A stretch of 64,000 nucleotides of DNA from Candidatus Fermentimicrarchaeum limneticum (GCA_013426015.1 CP058998.1:660071-724070); one strand, 5' to 3'. Counted from the stretch's first letter, positions 1 through 9,720 are shown. The notes: generated by a model from the sequence alone, not told the origin. Program-made: numbers and translations.

Positions 1-227
1 GCTGTATACAAAATACCATTTAAATATCCAACTTTTTTGAACTCAATGCCGATATGCCCAGTCAGTATCTCTTCCGAAGAGCCGTGCGGTTTTAGAGTAA
101 TAGTGTATGCTCTCTCTCCAGATGGTTTTGTTATGATTTCCCTGAGCGGGACTTCAAGTTTTATGACTCCTGCAGGCGTCTCTATCTCATCCTTTGTTGG
201 CTGCCTTTGTGCTAGAGCCATACTCAT
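1..227 (-). CDS. Unknown protein, N-terminal part (runs off the window)
   Basis: The minus strand is open from an ATG at 227 (second ATG at 221) to the left edge, giving about 75 residues of an incomplete protein. It begins MSMALAQRQPTKDEIETP and continues with alternating hydrophobic and charged residues typical of a small beta-rich domain. I do not recognise a family. A TATTTAAAT-like element lies just upstream in the short gap before the Trm5 gene. Confidence 0.5.
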   Translation of the reverse strand, partial: MSMALAQRQPTKDEIETPAGVIKLEVPLREIITKPSGERAYTITLKPHGSSEEILTGHIGIEFKKVGYLNGILYT

Positions 228-282
228 ATTTTGAATCTTTCTCTATTTAAATCCCAAAGAAACGACTCTTTAATCTTTTCAG

Positions 283-1299
283 TTATTTCACTCTGAAATC
301 CATCACAATCTGCACAACAGTAGGAGCGAAAGGCCTCACTACTCTCTTACCAGTCACTTCTGCCTTCCTCCCACTAATCATCGCCTCATTTGCAACAAGC
401 TTCTCAGCTTCCTCAAATGGATTCTGCTCACTCGCAAACTGGTAGAAGTGGACTATGCAATTCTTTTTAGCAGCAAGGAAAGCCTCGCCAAGGAATTTCT
501 CCGCACCTTTCGGAAGAGGCATGAGAATCCTGTCAGCTGAATTCACAAATTTCGCAGGAACGATTTCCTTAACATCTCCTAGCAATGGAGTTATTATCTC
601 CTGCATCCTGTTCAGCCTTGTGTTCTCCTGCATGTATTTGAATGCATCTGGATTCAGCTCAACTGCATGAATTTTCACATGGGGCTGCACCTTCGCAATG
701 ACTATGGGAAATGGGCCTACACCTGCGAAAAGTGCCAGTATATGCTCTCCGGGCTTCACTTGCTCGGCTATTCTCCTCCTCTCAAAAGATAATCTTGGAG
801 TGAAATACACTTTTGAAACATCCAGTCTGAACCTGCAGTTGTTCTCCCTGTATTCTGTGACGGTTCTCCTCTCGCCTGCAAGGAACTTCAGCTTCCTAGT
901 TCTGTACACGCCTTCCATGGGGCCGAGTTTCTTGAAAACCGATTTTACATTCCTGTGAACATTCATGAGAGATTCTGCAATGAGCCTCTCCTTCTTCTCA
1001 AGCTTCTTGGGAATTTCTAGTATTGCTATGTCACCTATGATGTCGAAGGACCTTACAACCAGCTCAAGCTCTTCTGCAGCTAGTTTTCCCTTGAGACTCT
1101 CTTCAAGCGAGAAAACTCGTGGTGTTCTTTTCTCCAGCTCTATCTCCACAAGCTTGAAACTCTTGAATTTCCCCTTGACTGGGAAGTAGATCCCATCAGG
1201 CTCAGCTTGAGGAACGTATCTGTTGTCAAGCAGATTCAGCGAGATTAGTTCCTTCCTAATGCTTTCAGCTTCTCTTCTCCTGACAAGTATGCATTTCAC
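283..1299 (-). CDS. trm5: tRNA (guanine(37)-N1)-methyltransferase Trm5
   Basis: Transfers a methyl group from SAM to N1 of G37 next to the anticodon, preventing frameshifting. The 338-residue protein has the archaeal/eukaryotic Trm5 layout: a small N-terminal D1-like domain (about 1-80), a linker domain (about 90-170) and a class I methyltransferase domain. The SAM loop LALFAGVGPF is at about 188-197, the acidic ribose-binding motif ELNPDA at 214-219 and the active-site loop MPLPKGA at 260-266. The conserved Glu in the FERRR segment near 174 matches the family's catalytic Glu. Length and motif spacing are normal. Confidence 0.93.
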   Translation of the reverse strand: MKCILVRRREAESIRKELISLNLLDNRYVPQAEPDGIYFPVKGKFKSFKLVEIELEKRTPRVFSLEESLKGKLAAEELELVVRSFDIIGDIAILEIPKKLEKKERLIAESLMNVHRNVKSVFKKLGPMEGVYRTRKLKFLAGERRTVTEYRENNCRFRLDVSKVYFTPRLSFERRRIAEQVKPGEHILALFAGVGPFPIVIAKVQPHVKIHAVELNPDAFKYMQENTRLNRMQEIITPLLGDVKEIVPAKFVNSADRILMPLPKGAEKFLGEAFLAAKKNCIVHFYQFASEQNPFEEAEKLVANEAMISGRKAEVTGKRVVRPFAPTVVQIVMDFRVK

Positions 1300-1350
1300 A
1301 GTATATACCTTTCACACAAGTTCTTTAATCTGTTGCTGAGAAAACAAGTT

Positions 1351-2214
1351 ATGGAGGACAGAGTAAAGGGCTCTCTTTTCATCATATTCGCAGCGTTCTT
1401 GTATAGCTTCATAGGGATTTTCTCACGGTTTGCAGGGATAAATGCGTTTGCCCTAGTTTTCTACAAGATAGCGCTCTCCACATTCTTCTTTTTCTTGATA
1501 TTTCTTTTTTTCAGGAAAAAAATGGGGAAGTTAAGGATGGACTGGGAGATGGCAGAATTCTTCGTTCCTTATGGGTTTATAGTTGCCGTGACAGAAATGA
1601 CATTCATAGGTGCTTACTTGAACACGGGTTTGACAAACACCGCATTCCTGAATGGCTTGTATCCTTTATTTATTATTATATTGTCCTTCTTCTTTCTTAA
1701 AGAGAAGGTAAATTCAAAGACGCTTCTTTCCCTTTTTATCGGCATTGCCGGAATAAGTTTCATCGTGGGAGCGGATTTGCTTGTAATGTTTAATGAGAGA
1801 AACCTGTTTGGAGATGTTTTGGCACTGGTTTCTGCCCTTGCCTACGCAGCCTTCATTATATGTGGAAGGGAGAGGGCAAAAATGAGGATAGACATCTACT
1901 ACGCAACTTTCTGGTCGTATGGAATTGCGGCTCTTTTCCTCCTGCCAGTCAACCTGGCGTACGGCACCTTTGCAATCCCACTGGAATCAACAATCTGGAT
2001 TGTTATTCTCGCATTCATATGCACCAACATAGCCTTCCTTGCATTCTGCAAGGGATTTGAGTATATCGAGGCCCCTAAGGGCGGCATAATAGCGCTCTCA
2101 GAACAGCTGTTCGTGACCATCAATGCACTCCTCTTCTTCGGAGAGCAGCTCAGCTCTTTCATAATAGTGGGCGCCGTCCTAGTCTGCTCTTCAGTTCTCC
2201 TTGCGGAGAGATAG
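1351..2214 (+). CDS. EamA/DMT-superfamily permease
   Basis: Integral membrane protein with about ten hydrophobic segments in two EamA repeats (about 5-140 and 150-285), the drug/metabolite transporter architecture. Substrate cannot be told from sequence. The frame is open from a TTG at 1333, but the ATG at 1351 gives the usual N-terminus, a few charged residues and then the first membrane helix, about 287 residues in all. It diverges from the Trm5 gene across a gap of about 50 bases. A second, distinct EamA permease occurs at 37979-38887. Confidence 0.85.
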   Translation: MEDRVKGSLFIIFAAFLYSFIGIFSRFAGINAFALVFYKIALSTFFFFLIFLFFRKKMGKLRMDWEMAEFFVPYGFIVAVTEMTFIGAYLNTGLTNTAFLNGLYPLFIIILSFFFLKEKVNSKTLLSLFIGIAGISFIVGADLLVMFNERNLFGDVLALVSALAYAAFIICGRERAKMRIDIYYATFWSYGIAALFLLPVNLAYGTFAIPLESTIWIVILAFICTNIAFLAFCKGFEYIEAPKGGIIALSEQLFVTINALLFFGEQLSSFIIVGAVLVCSSVLLAER

Positions 2215-2231
2215 TAGCTCGGAGTTGCCGC

Positions 2232-5036
2232 TTAACCAATGAATATGGAAGGCTTCATCGGCATTGCCTGCCTTGCCTTCTTCGAATGGGCATCCTGGGC
2301 TTCGTCTTCAGAGAGAATGAATACATCGGCATTCAGCTCGCTTGAGAGGAAGTTCTTGGCGCCTTCCAGAGCCTCTTTCTCCTGCCTCGAACTCAGGACA
2401 GTTGGCGAGAGGTAGTTCACATTCTTGATGAGCTGCTCAATGACTCTCTGCGCTTCCTTCGGGGTTCCTCTCATCCTGTCGTCTTTCATTGCCTCCTTCA
2501 TTACAACGTCAAACTTCTTCTCCTTGTAAGCCAAAGAGTAGAGCTTCCTCTTCCAGTCTGACGCGCAGTAGATGTAGATGACCCTAGGAGTCATCTTAGT
2601 TATTCTAACTATGTTATCAATGTCCTCTCTTGTATTGAGTATGAGTTGTTCAGAGAGGTCTGCAGAAGTATCTATTTTCATCTCATCATGCTTAGGCCAT
2701 TCCGCAATAGAAACAAACTCGGAATCCTTAACAAACTCCTTCTTCCCAAGCTTCTCCCACATCTCCTCTGAGAAGTGCGGTATGAATGGGGATAGCAAAA
2801 GAATGAGGTATTCAAGGTACTCTCGCAGCACCTTGCGGTTCTTCCCTCCTCTCCTCAGATACCACTTCAGTTCATTTATCGCCCCGTAGAACTCATCCTG
2901 CGCAATATCCCGGAGTTCCAGATTTTTATAGTGTTCTTCGGAGAATTTCACTTTCTTGTGAATCGCCGAGAGGAGCCAGTTATCGACAGTATTGCTCTCA
3001 AGCGGAAATTCATTGCATCTTTTAACAAGCATTTCAATTGAATTCATTCTTGAGGCTATTCCTTCCGCCATTGTTGAATTGAAGTCAGCATCCTGCGACA
3101 AATCTGCTCCCGAAACAACGGAGAATCGCACAACATCCGTTCCGTATTTTCTTATCGCTTCCCTCAGGGGAAGGATGTTGCCCATGCTCTTGCTCATCTT
3201 CTTCCCTTCCATCAGAACAAAGCCATTCGTCACGATCTGCTTTGGCCACAGTTCTCTTGGAAAGATGGCAACATGGTTGAAGAGGAAGAAGGTAAGGTGG
3301 TTGTGGATCAGATCGCCTGCAGAGTGCCGGGAGTCAAGGGGGTACCAGTAGAGCAGCTCCTCCCTCATCTTGTTGAGCAACTGCTCGTCGATGCTGAATT
3401 TTGTTGAAACTTCCTTTGCATTCCCCTTTCCAAGCATAAGGTAATCGAAAACTTCTGGGTAGAGCTTCTCTGCATCAATCTCCTTCAGATAGGGGGAGAT
3501 GGTGTAAAAAGCCATGTAGATTGTTGAATCAGAAAGGGATTCGATTATCTGCGTCCTGTCGAACGGGAAGGGAGTTCCGAGCCCACTTGCCCTCACGCAG
3601 GCCTTCTCCTTCAGCCAGTCAATTGTGTACTCGTATTCGACAATCGTCTTCTTGGGAATGATGCTTACCTGCTTCAGGCATTCCTTGACCTGCTCCTTCC
3701 ACCCCTCGTCACCGTAGTTTATGAACCACTGCCCTTCCACCTTCTTCACAACGCACATCGTGCCGCACCTGCAGTAGACGGGACCGTTTATTATGTCATA
3801 CATCAGAAGCACCTTGCCCTCAGCAAGCATATCCTGCTTGATCTTCTCCTTTGCAGTGAGCGCTTTCTCCCCGCGATATTTGCCGGTAATCATTCTTCCC
3901 TCGTGCGCCTCTGCCCTGTAAAGCTCCTCGGTTGCCTGCTTTGCCTTTGGATCTTTCTGGTCTGCGACACCGAGTTTCTCGGAAATTTCCTTGGCGGGAT
4001 ATTTCCCGTAACCGGCAAGCTCTATGACCTGAACCGCCCTGTCCGAGTAATTCTCAAAAGAAGTTCCCTTCAAGTCGCGCAGTGCAAGGAAGTCGTAGGG
4101 AGCATGCGCAGGGACGCTCATCACAACTCCGGAGCCGTTCCGCGGGTCCACGAAGTCGGCAGGAAGGATGGGAATCTCCTCGCCTGTCATGGGATTTGTA
4201 CAGTTCTTGCCGATCAGCTCCACAGTTCTTACCTGCTCCTTCAGCTCAAGCTTCATCTGGTGCTTCAGCTTCTCTGCTGCATCGGATGAAACAATGTAAC
4301 TCTCGCCATTGCTCTCAATCCTGACGTAGTTTACGGATGGATTTACCCACAGGTTTGTAACTCCGTAGATTGTTTCTGGCCTGAATGTTGCAGTCAGGAG
4401 GTTGTAGTTGCCGAACTTGAATTTTATGAGGACGTACTCATCAATATTCGGGTCTACGTCGCCCTGCGTGTCGTGCGAGCCCACGGCGTTGTTGTCCTTG
4501 GGGCACCAGGGCACAGGATGGCTGCCCTGCTTCAGATAGCCCTTCTCATTCAGTTTTATGAACTGCCAGTCTATGAATTTATTGAACATCTTGTCGTAAG
4601 TGTAGAACTTCCTCCTCCAGTCTATTGAGAAACCCATCTCCTTCATCCCCAATTCAATCTCCTTGCTGAAGTAGTCCACAAGCTTTTCAGGAGTGTTGAG
4701 CTGGGAGACCATGTGCTCAGGGATGTTGTAGATGTTCTTGAAAATTTCGTATATCTCCTTGTCTCCTTCTGCGATTCTCTTAGCCATGGCAAGGACTGGG
4801 GTGCCGGTGACATGGAATCCCATCGGGAAAAGAACGTTATAGCCTTTCATTCTCATGAAGCGCGCGTAAACATCTGTCGTAGTGTATGTTCTTGCATGTC
4901 CTATGTGCTGGGGGCTGTTGGGGTAGGGAAAGGCGGCTGTGAGGAAGAACTTCCGTATCTCACTGACATCGGGCTCGAAAATCCTTGCGTCAGCCCACTT
5001 CTTCTGCCACTTATCCTCTAGTTCATGGGGTTCCAT
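2232..5036 (-). CDS. leuS: Leucyl-tRNA synthetase (archaeal type)
   Basis: Class I synthetase charging tRNA-Leu. HIGH is at 44-47 (after PNSPQ), and the KMSKS loop (GKKMSKSMGN) lies in the last third, before the alpha-helical anticodon-binding domain. A large editing domain is inserted between the two halves of the Rossmann fold. At 934 residues it matches archaeal LeuRS. The ATG at 5036 is preferred over the in-frame GTG at 5045. A TATA-like TTTTAAATA lies about 30-40 bases upstream on the minus strand. A tRNA-Leu(UAG) gene is also in this window (56227). Confidence 0.97.
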   Translation of the reverse strand: MEPHELEDKWQKKWADARIFEPDVSEIRKFFLTAAFPYPNSPQHIGHARTYTTTDVYARFMRMKGYNVLFPMGFHVTGTPVLAMAKRIAEGDKEIYEIFKNIYNIPEHMVSQLNTPEKLVDYFSKEIELGMKEMGFSIDWRRKFYTYDKMFNKFIDWQFIKLNEKGYLKQGSHPVPWCPKDNNAVGSHDTQGDVDPNIDEYVLIKFKFGNYNLLTATFRPETIYGVTNLWVNPSVNYVRIESNGESYIVSSDAAEKLKHQMKLELKEQVRTVELIGKNCTNPMTGEEIPILPADFVDPRNGSGVVMSVPAHAPYDFLALRDLKGTSFENYSDRAVQVIELAGYGKYPAKEISEKLGVADQKDPKAKQATEELYRAEAHEGRMITGKYRGEKALTAKEKIKQDMLAEGKVLLMYDIINGPVYCRCGTMCVVKKVEGQWFINYGDEGWKEQVKECLKQVSIIPKKTIVEYEYTIDWLKEKACVRASGLGTPFPFDRTQIIESLSDSTIYMAFYTISPYLKEIDAEKLYPEVFDYLMLGKGNAKEVSTKFSIDEQLLNKMREELLYWYPLDSRHSAGDLIHNHLTFFLFNHVAIFPRELWPKQIVTNGFVLMEGKKMSKSMGNILPLREAIRKYGTDVVRFSVVSGADLSQDADFNSTMAEGIASRMNSIEMLVKRCNEFPLESNTVDNWLLSAIHKKVKFSEEHYKNLELRDIAQDEFYGAINELKWYLRRGGKNRKVLREYLEYLILLLSPFIPHFSEEMWEKLGKKEFVKDSEFVSIAEWPKHDEMKIDTSADLSEQLILNTREDIDNIVRITKMTPRVIYIYCASDWKRKLYSLAYKEKKFDVVMKEAMKDDRMRGTPKEAQRVIEQLIKNVNYLSPTVLSSRQEKEALEGAKNFLSSELNADVFILSEDEAQDAHSKKARQAMPMKPSIFIG

Positions 5037-5075
5037 GGGTATCACATAGTTATTTGCGGGCGTATTTAAAATGTT

Positions 5076-5978
5076 TCACAGGAATGCGCTGCAGAAGCTC
5101 CAGAAGTTCTGGCCAAGGGTGTCAAGGCAGTAGCCGCCCTCCAGCACTGCAAAAGTCCTTGCTTCTAGCTCCTCGGCCTGCTTCCGTATCATGCTTCCAA
5201 TTTTGTTGTATGTTGCACTGTCCCGTATGTCTATTGCATTGCCGCAGGAATGGTCCTTGTAGAATGTGTCAAAGCCCACGCTAACTCCTATGAGCTGCGG
5301 CTTGAATTCAGCTACGTATTTTGAAAAATTCTCCTCAAAAATTTTTAGGTATTCTGCATCCGTTGTCTCAGGCTGTACTACTACATTCTTTATGTGCCCA
5401 TTATTCTCCTTCTCAAAGCCCGAATTCCACGGGAAGCAAGTGCCCGGGTCCTGATGAAAGGAGAGATAGAAAACCCTGTTATCCTCGTAGAATATGTCCT
5501 GCGTTCCGTTCCCGTGGTGCTGGTCTATATCAACAATCATGGCCCTCTTCAGTTCAGATTCAAGAAGGGATGCTACCGCAAAGGCGATGTTGTTCAGGTA
5601 GCAGAACCCTCCGAAGAAATCCTTTCCTGCATGATGGCCCGGAGGCCGGACAAGCGCGAAAGAGAAATCTTCCTTGGAGTTCCTTGCAGCCTTCAGTGCT
5701 GCCCCTGCGGCAAGTTTTGCAATTTTGAATGTATTCATCGAGAAAGGGTTGTCCCCTCCTCCCTGCTGTGTATCCGAGAGGAACTTCAGCCTCTCAATGT
5801 AAGCCTCATCATGGATAACATACAGGTCCTTCTCTTTGACATCCTCAGGTTTGTCAAAGGATACGGGAAGCTTGTTTTCCTTGATATATTTCAGTATTGC
5901 CACCAGTCTTTGAGGGCTCTCCGGATACCCTTCCCCAGTTTCATGCTCCAGAAACCTCTCGGAATAGACGATTTTCAT
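5076..5978 (-). CDS. Histone deacetylase-fold hydrolase (AcuC/HdaH-like)
   Basis: Zinc-dependent amidohydrolase of the arginase/deacetylase fold. The PPGHHAG motif with tandem His is at 112-118 and the metal-binding DIDQHHGNGT at 150-159. A further Asp-containing segment SVGFDTFYKDH and the C-terminal EGGY tyrosine complete the active site. Length (300 residues) fits prokaryotic members, which act on acetylated lysines, polyamines or small amides. The substrate is not determinable here. No histone gene is in the window. It sits immediately upstream of leuS on the same strand. Confidence 0.88.
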   Translation of the reverse strand: MKIVYSERFLEHETGEGYPESPQRLVAILKYIKENKLPVSFDKPEDVKEKDLYVIHDEAYIERLKFLSDTQQGGGDNPFSMNTFKIAKLAAGAALKAARNSKEDFSFALVRPPGHHAGKDFFGGFCYLNNIAFAVASLLESELKRAMIVDIDQHHGNGTQDIFYEDNRVFYLSFHQDPGTCFPWNSGFEKENNGHIKNVVVQPETTDAEYLKIFEENFSKYVAEFKPQLIGVSVGFDTFYKDHSCGNAIDIRDSATYNKIGSMIRKQAEELEARTFAVLEGGYCLDTLGQNFWSFCSAFL

Positions 5979-6000
5979 GCCATCACATTCATATGATTAT

Positions 6001-6396
6001 TCAATTCTTAATAATCTTAACGCCGTCAGCCCGGAGTATTTTCAGTGTTTTTTCCAGACAGTCCTCCTTTACAAGGATGTGGTCCGTTGAATACGCGGAT
6101 ATCGCGAATATGCTTATATCCTTCTCAGCCAGAAGGGTTGCTATATGCGCAAGGAAGCCCACCAACTCGAAGGGAAGCTTTGTCTCAAAGGAGACTATTC
6201 TGAAAGACTTCTCCTCCTCGATGGTTTCAAGTCCATGGTTCTCTTCTGCTATCACTGTTATCTCGTTGCCGTCCTTTATTAGCGCGAAAACCTTCTCAGA
6301 ACTTGCCGGACAGTCCTTCAGCTTGGCTATGACGTACCGCTTCGGGCTGACGCTTGCTTTTATTTCAACCTTCTTCCTGAACTCGTCAAGCTTCAT
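6001..6396 (-). CDS. ACT-domain protein, probable amino-acid-sensing regulator
   Basis: A 131-residue protein that appears to consist of two ACT-like beta-alpha-beta modules, the second (about 65-131) with the characteristic GFLAHIATLLAEKDISIFAISAYSTD segment (broken here across the loop and strand) seen in small stand-alone ACT proteins related to the aspartate kinase regulatory region. Such proteins bind amino acids. Which ligand is unknown. It ends 22 bases from the start of the deacetylase-fold gene on the same strand and may be co-transcribed with it. Confidence 0.7.
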   Translation of the reverse strand: MKLDEFRKKVEIKASVSPKRYVIAKLKDCPASSEKVFALIKDGNEITVIAEENHGLETIEEEKSFRIVSFETKLPFELVGFLAHIATLLAEKDISIFAISAYSTDHILVKEDCLEKTLKILRADGVKIIKN

Positions 6397-6419
6397 TTCA
6401 AAAACCTTTATTTAACAGA

Positions 6420-6506
6420 CGCCAGGGGTGGGATTTGAACCCGCACTCCCCGTAAGGGGAACCAGATCTCAAGTCTGGCGCATTGACCAGATTCTGCCAC
6501 CCTGGC
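6420..6506 (-). tRNA. tRNA-Ser(UGA)
   Basis: Class II tRNA with long variable arm. The acceptor strand GCCAGGG pairs with CCCTGGC and the discriminator is G. The anticodon arm is CCAGA-CTTGAGA-TCTGG with anticodon TGA. The variable arm contains a CCCC-TTAC-GGGG hairpin, as expected for serine. The T arm carries TTCAAAT. No CCA is encoded and no intron is present. Confidence 0.95.
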
Positions 6507-6558
6507 ATGGAATATATTCTCTCCGCTCACCTTTAAAAAGATGTCAATTCTGCGGCAG

Positions 6559-7146
6559 TTACTTCAGAAACATGGTCTGCATTTTCTTCTTTTCTACGTA
6601 ATCGGAGACTATTTTTGATTTCAGCAAATTATCAAGATCCGAGAAAAGCTTTCCTGCCTGTCTTATCTCATCTGCAAATGCAACAATTTCCTCCAAGCGT
6701 GATTTTGTCATACTGCACCCATTCAGTACAACCTTACCCTCCATTATCACGTCCAGTGCTCTTTTTGCCTCTTCTAGGTTAATGGAGCCGTTCTTGTCTA
6801 CTTTGATACCTTCTTTTCTGAAAGGCTGTACGTGGTCGGAGCATACGCCTTTGGCATATGACCCGTCTGGCTTTACCTGAAACCAGCCAAGCAGCGAATT
6901 GCCCTGCTTTGCACCCTTGAAAGTGAATAAGTCGTCTGTAAATCGTGCGCTCCATTCGCCTCCTTCAATTTTTCTGCTTACCTTTATGTTAACTTTCCCT
7001 TCCGCAACGGAAATAGTCATGTCGAAAATATCTGTCTTTGCCGGAAGGAGGTTGTTCATCTTATCTTCCTTGGAAAACTTTACAGTACAACCACCGAACG
7101 TTAATTCCTCTGCTTCCTCTTTTTTTAGTGGCACGAAATCAACCAA
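6559..7146 (-). CDS. Unknown protein, downstream partner of a JAMM-like protein
   Basis: About 195 residues if translation begins at the TTG at 7146, which overlaps the end of the upstream gene by 8 bases. A GTG at 7134 would avoid overlap. The frame stays open further upstream, but those codons read through the neighbouring gene and are unlikely to be used. The protein has a central segment rich in beta-strand pattern and a helical C-terminus with several lysines. I recognise no family. Spacing suggests translational coupling with the gene at 7139-8044. Confidence 0.6.
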   Translation of the reverse strand: MVDFVPLKKEEAEELTFGGCTVKFSKEDKMNNLLPAKTDIFDMTISVAEGKVNIKVSRKIEGGEWSARFTDDLFTFKGAKQGNSLLGWFQVKPDGSYAKGVCSDHVQPFRKEGIKVDKNGSINLEEAKRALDVIMEGKVVLNGCSMTKSRLEEIVAFADEIRQAGKLFSDLDNLLKSKIVSDYVEKKKMQTMFLK

Positions 7147-8044
7147 CCATCTCGCCGTAGGTGCAAGTATCCGCTTTAAGGCTTTGGTATATTTCGAACC
7201 TGAGCTCGTACAATGCGTTGGACCTCTTGCGTTCATCTTGTATTTTACTAGCTTCTCTTATTTTGCCAAGATAGGGTTCGCTTCCCTTCCCAGAGTAGAA
7301 GAATACTACATCTTCCATCAGGTTTGGTGATTTTAACGATTCAATGTTTGTGGCCCTGCATAACGCAAACCAGTCAAACTTATACCTGACTCTGATTGAA
7401 ATGTAATCCCGCGTTGAAGGAACATCACTCTCAGGGACTACCTTGTCGTGCGTGTGCAAATCCAAGATTAGCTTCTCTGGATCCAGTGACCTAACCCTCT
7501 TTTTAAGCTTGCCGGTCAGCCTTGTCCTTTCCCTTGAGGAAATCAGTTCCCAGTCCCTGCCCAGAAGCTCATCAACGCTGCTCACATCCTTGTTGAACAC
7601 AATATCCCGGATGGAGCCCTTTCTTTCAATCTCCCTGAGAGTCGAAACTGCCTCCCTGTCATCCTTCTCAACAGCTTTTTTTATAGTCTGGATGACATCC
7701 TCGTTAGTTGCGAGTATTCTACTTGGATGAGGGGTAAGGATCTCATCAACAACTGAAACTTTGGGGGTAACCCTTCTCCCTATGCCAATTCCGCGGGTTT
7801 CGACAATATGCTCATCCTCAAGCTTTGCACTGATATCCATTATGCCCTCGATCACCTTTACCTGCGCAGTCGGTAGAACCAGCTTCCTGCCCATTCCCGA
7901 GATCACCCAGTCGGTTTTCGACAGTTTCAACCTTGCAAGGGTCTCAGCTAGGCTGGCCTCGCCGGCCTTATGTATGCTCTCTGTTATTATGGACTTCTCA
8001 CCATGCTGGAAAAACTCCTTGGGCTCGGCTTCCTTCAAAATCAT
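7139..8044 (-). CDS. Protein with a JAMM/MPN-like HxH...S..D motif
   Basis: A 301-residue protein of uncertain function. After a hydrophobic strand (LILDL) it carries HTH at 197-199 and PSTRD at 209-213, resembling the zinc-binding HxH(x)nSxxD signature of JAMM/MPN+ metalloproteases. The spacing is about three residues longer than canonical and the Pro after the second His is replaced by Asp. The N-terminal 180 residues are helical with many charged residues. Alternatively it is an unrelated helical protein in which the motif is fortuitous. It forms a two-gene unit with 6559-7146. Confidence 0.55.
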   Translation of the reverse strand: MILKEAEPKEFFQHGEKSIITESIHKAGEASLAETLARLKLSKTDWVISGMGRKLVLPTAQVKVIEGIMDISAKLEDEHIVETRGIGIGRRVTPKVSVVDEILTPHPSRILATNEDVIQTIKKAVEKDDREAVSTLREIERKGSIRDIVFNKDVSSVDELLGRDWELISSRERTRLTGKLKKRVRSLDPEKLILDLHTHDKVVPESDVPSTRDYISIRVRYKFDWFALCRATNIESLKSPNLMEDVVFFYSGKGSEPYLGKIREASKIQDERKRSNALYELRFEIYQSLKADTCTYGEMVG

Positions 8045-8077
8045 GCTTAAAATTAGGCATCACCTTGTATTTTAAGC

Positions 8078-8383
8078 TCACTCCAAACTTATCTCAATGT
8101 GGACAGTGTCAGGCACGCGCACGCGCATAATCTGCCTCAGAATTCGTTCATCGCCAACAACGTCAATAACACGCTTCCTTATTCTCATCTCCCAGTGCTC
8201 ATAGGTGTCGGAGCCATCCCCACAGGGAGTCCTCCTCGTGGTGATTTTCAGACGCTTCGTAGGAAGAGGGATAGGGCCACGCATATCCACGCCAGCTGCC
8301 TTCGTTATGTCTTTTATCTGGTTGCAGACGTCGTCAAGTTCCTTGGGGTTTTTGCCTATGAGCTTTATCCTCGCGCGGGTCAT
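8078..8383 (-). CDS. rps10: 30S ribosomal protein uS10 (S10)
   Basis: Component of the small-subunit head. The ATG at 8383 (MTRARIKLIG) gives 101 residues, the usual archaeal length. An in-frame ATG at 8392 would add only three residues. The conserved RGPIPLPTKRL loop and the C-terminal strand VRVPDTVHIEI are present. It lies downstream of the EF-1alpha gene on the same strand, the classical archaeal tuf-rps10 order, though a pyrimidine-rich stretch separates them. Confidence 0.96.
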   Translation of the reverse strand: MTRARIKLIGKNPKELDDVCNQIKDITKAAGVDMRGPIPLPTKRLKITTRRTPCGDGSDTYEHWEMRIRKRVIDVVGDERILRQIMRVRVPDTVHIEISLE

Positions 8384-8423
8384 GCATAGCACCTTTATTG
8401 GCTCTCATTAGTTCATAATGAGA

Positions 8424-8448
8424 AGCAGAAAAGGAAAAAAGAAAGAAA
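8424..8448 (-). terminator. U-rich tract after the EF-1alpha gene
   Basis: Directly after the EF-1alpha stop codon, the minus strand reads a pyrimidine-rich run containing TTTCTTTC and TTTTTTCC. Archaeal transcripts commonly end in such U-rich tracts, assisted by FttA, whose gene is in this window. It may attenuate rather than fully end transcription, since rps10 lies just beyond. Confidence 0.45.
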
Positions 8449-9720
8449 TCAGGCAACCTTTGTTACCTCCAGAACAACTCCGGCAGCAACTGTCTGCCCC
8501 ATGTCCCTTATGGCAAACCTGCCGAGCTGCGGGAATTCACTGAATTTCTCAACTACCAGAGGCCTCAATGGCTTCACTTTCACTATTGCCACGTCTCCAG
8601 TCTTCACGAAGTCCGGGTTCTTCTGCAGCGTCTGCCCTGTCTTCGGGTCCTTCTTCTCCAGTATGTCAACGATAGTGCAGGCCATCTGCGCGGTGTGTAT
8701 GTGGAAGACTGGCGTGTAACCCTTTGCTATTGCCGTCGGGTGCTCCAGGACGACTATCTGCGCAGTGAAGTCCTGGACTACCGTTGGTGGGTTGCTTGCC
8801 GGTCCAGCTACCTGGCCTCTCCCCAAATCCTTCTTGTCAACTCCTTTAACGTTAAACCCTACGTTGTCACCTGGCTTTGCCTCTGTGAGGGGCTGGTGGT
8901 GCATCTCAATGCTCTTCACCTCTCCCTTTGCCCCAGAAGGCATGAAAACAATTGTGTCTCCTGGCTTCAAGACGCCTGTCTCAACCCTCCCGACCGGGAC
9001 AGTGCCGTGCCCGGTGATTGTAAATACCTCCTGCACCGGCAGCCTGAGGGGCTTGCCCAGCGGCTTTGCTGGAACTATGAACTTGTCAAATGACTCTACA
9101 AGCGTCGGACCGGTATACCAGTTCATCTTGTCAGGTGACTTCTTAACCGCATTAGCTCCCTCGTAAGCGGAGTAGGGTATGAACTGCAATGCCTCTGTCT
9201 TGTAGCCGATGTTCTTCAAAAGAGTTGTGAGTTGAGCCTTCAAATCCTCAAACTTCACCCTGTCATAACTGACACTGTCCATCTTGTTGATTCCCGCGAC
9301 AATCTGCTGTATCCCAAGAACCTTTGCAAGGAACGCGTGCTCCTTCGTCTGCGGCTGTATTCCCTCCTTTGCAGAAACAACAAGCACGGCTGCATCCGCT
9401 TGGGATGCACCGGTAATCATGTTCTTGACAAAGTCCCTGTGCCCTGGTGCGTCTATAATTGTGAAGTAGTATTTGGGGGTCTGGAACTCCTTGTGGGCGA
9501 TGTCTATCGTGACGCCTCTCTCCCTCTCCTCCTTCAACTGGTCCATTGCGAAAGCAAACTCGAAAGTCGCCTTACCGACCTTCTCGGCTTCATCCTTCAG
9601 CTTTTTCATATCCTGTTCGCTGATTGCACCGCTGTCATACAGAATTCTTCCAATAGTAGTGGATTTTCCGTGGTCCACATGTCCAATGAAAACCAAGTTT
9701 AGGTGTTCTTTTTCAGCCAT
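8449..9720 (-). CDS. tuf: Translation elongation factor EF-1alpha (aEF1A)
   Basis: GTPase delivering aminoacyl-tRNA to the ribosome. The P loop GHVDHGKST is at 13-21, the switch II DAPGH near 91 and the NKMD base-recognition motif near 147, followed by the two beta-barrel domains. At 423 residues it is typical of archaeal EF-1alpha. No selenocysteine-type insertions are seen. The gene has its own TATA-like element about 70-80 bases upstream. Confidence 0.98.
   Translation of the reverse strand: MAEKEHLNLVFIGHVDHGKSTTIGRILYDSGAISEQDMKKLKDEAEKVGKATFEFAFAMDQLKEERERGVTIDIAHKEFQTPKYYFTIIDAPGHRDFVKNMITGASQADAAVLVVSAKEGIQPQTKEHAFLAKVLGIQQIVAGINKMDSVSYDRVKFEDLKAQLTTLLKNIGYKTEALQFIPYSAYEGANAVKKSPDKMNWYTGPTLVESFDKFIVPAKPLGKPLRLPVQEVFTITGHGTVPVGRVETGVLKPGDTIVFMPSGAKGEVKSIEMHHQPLTEAKPGDNVGFNVKGVDKKDLGRGQVAGPASNPPTVVQDFTAQIVVLEHPTAIAKGYTPVFHIHTAQMACTIVDILEKKDPKTGQTLQKNPDFVKTGDVAIVKVKPLRPLVVEKFSEFPQLGRFAIRDMGQTVAAGVVLEVTKVA

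Noticed and set aside
5321..5996. Plus-strand open frames of 135 and 200 residues
   Set aside because: Antisense to the deacetylase-fold gene, which has complete active-site motifs.
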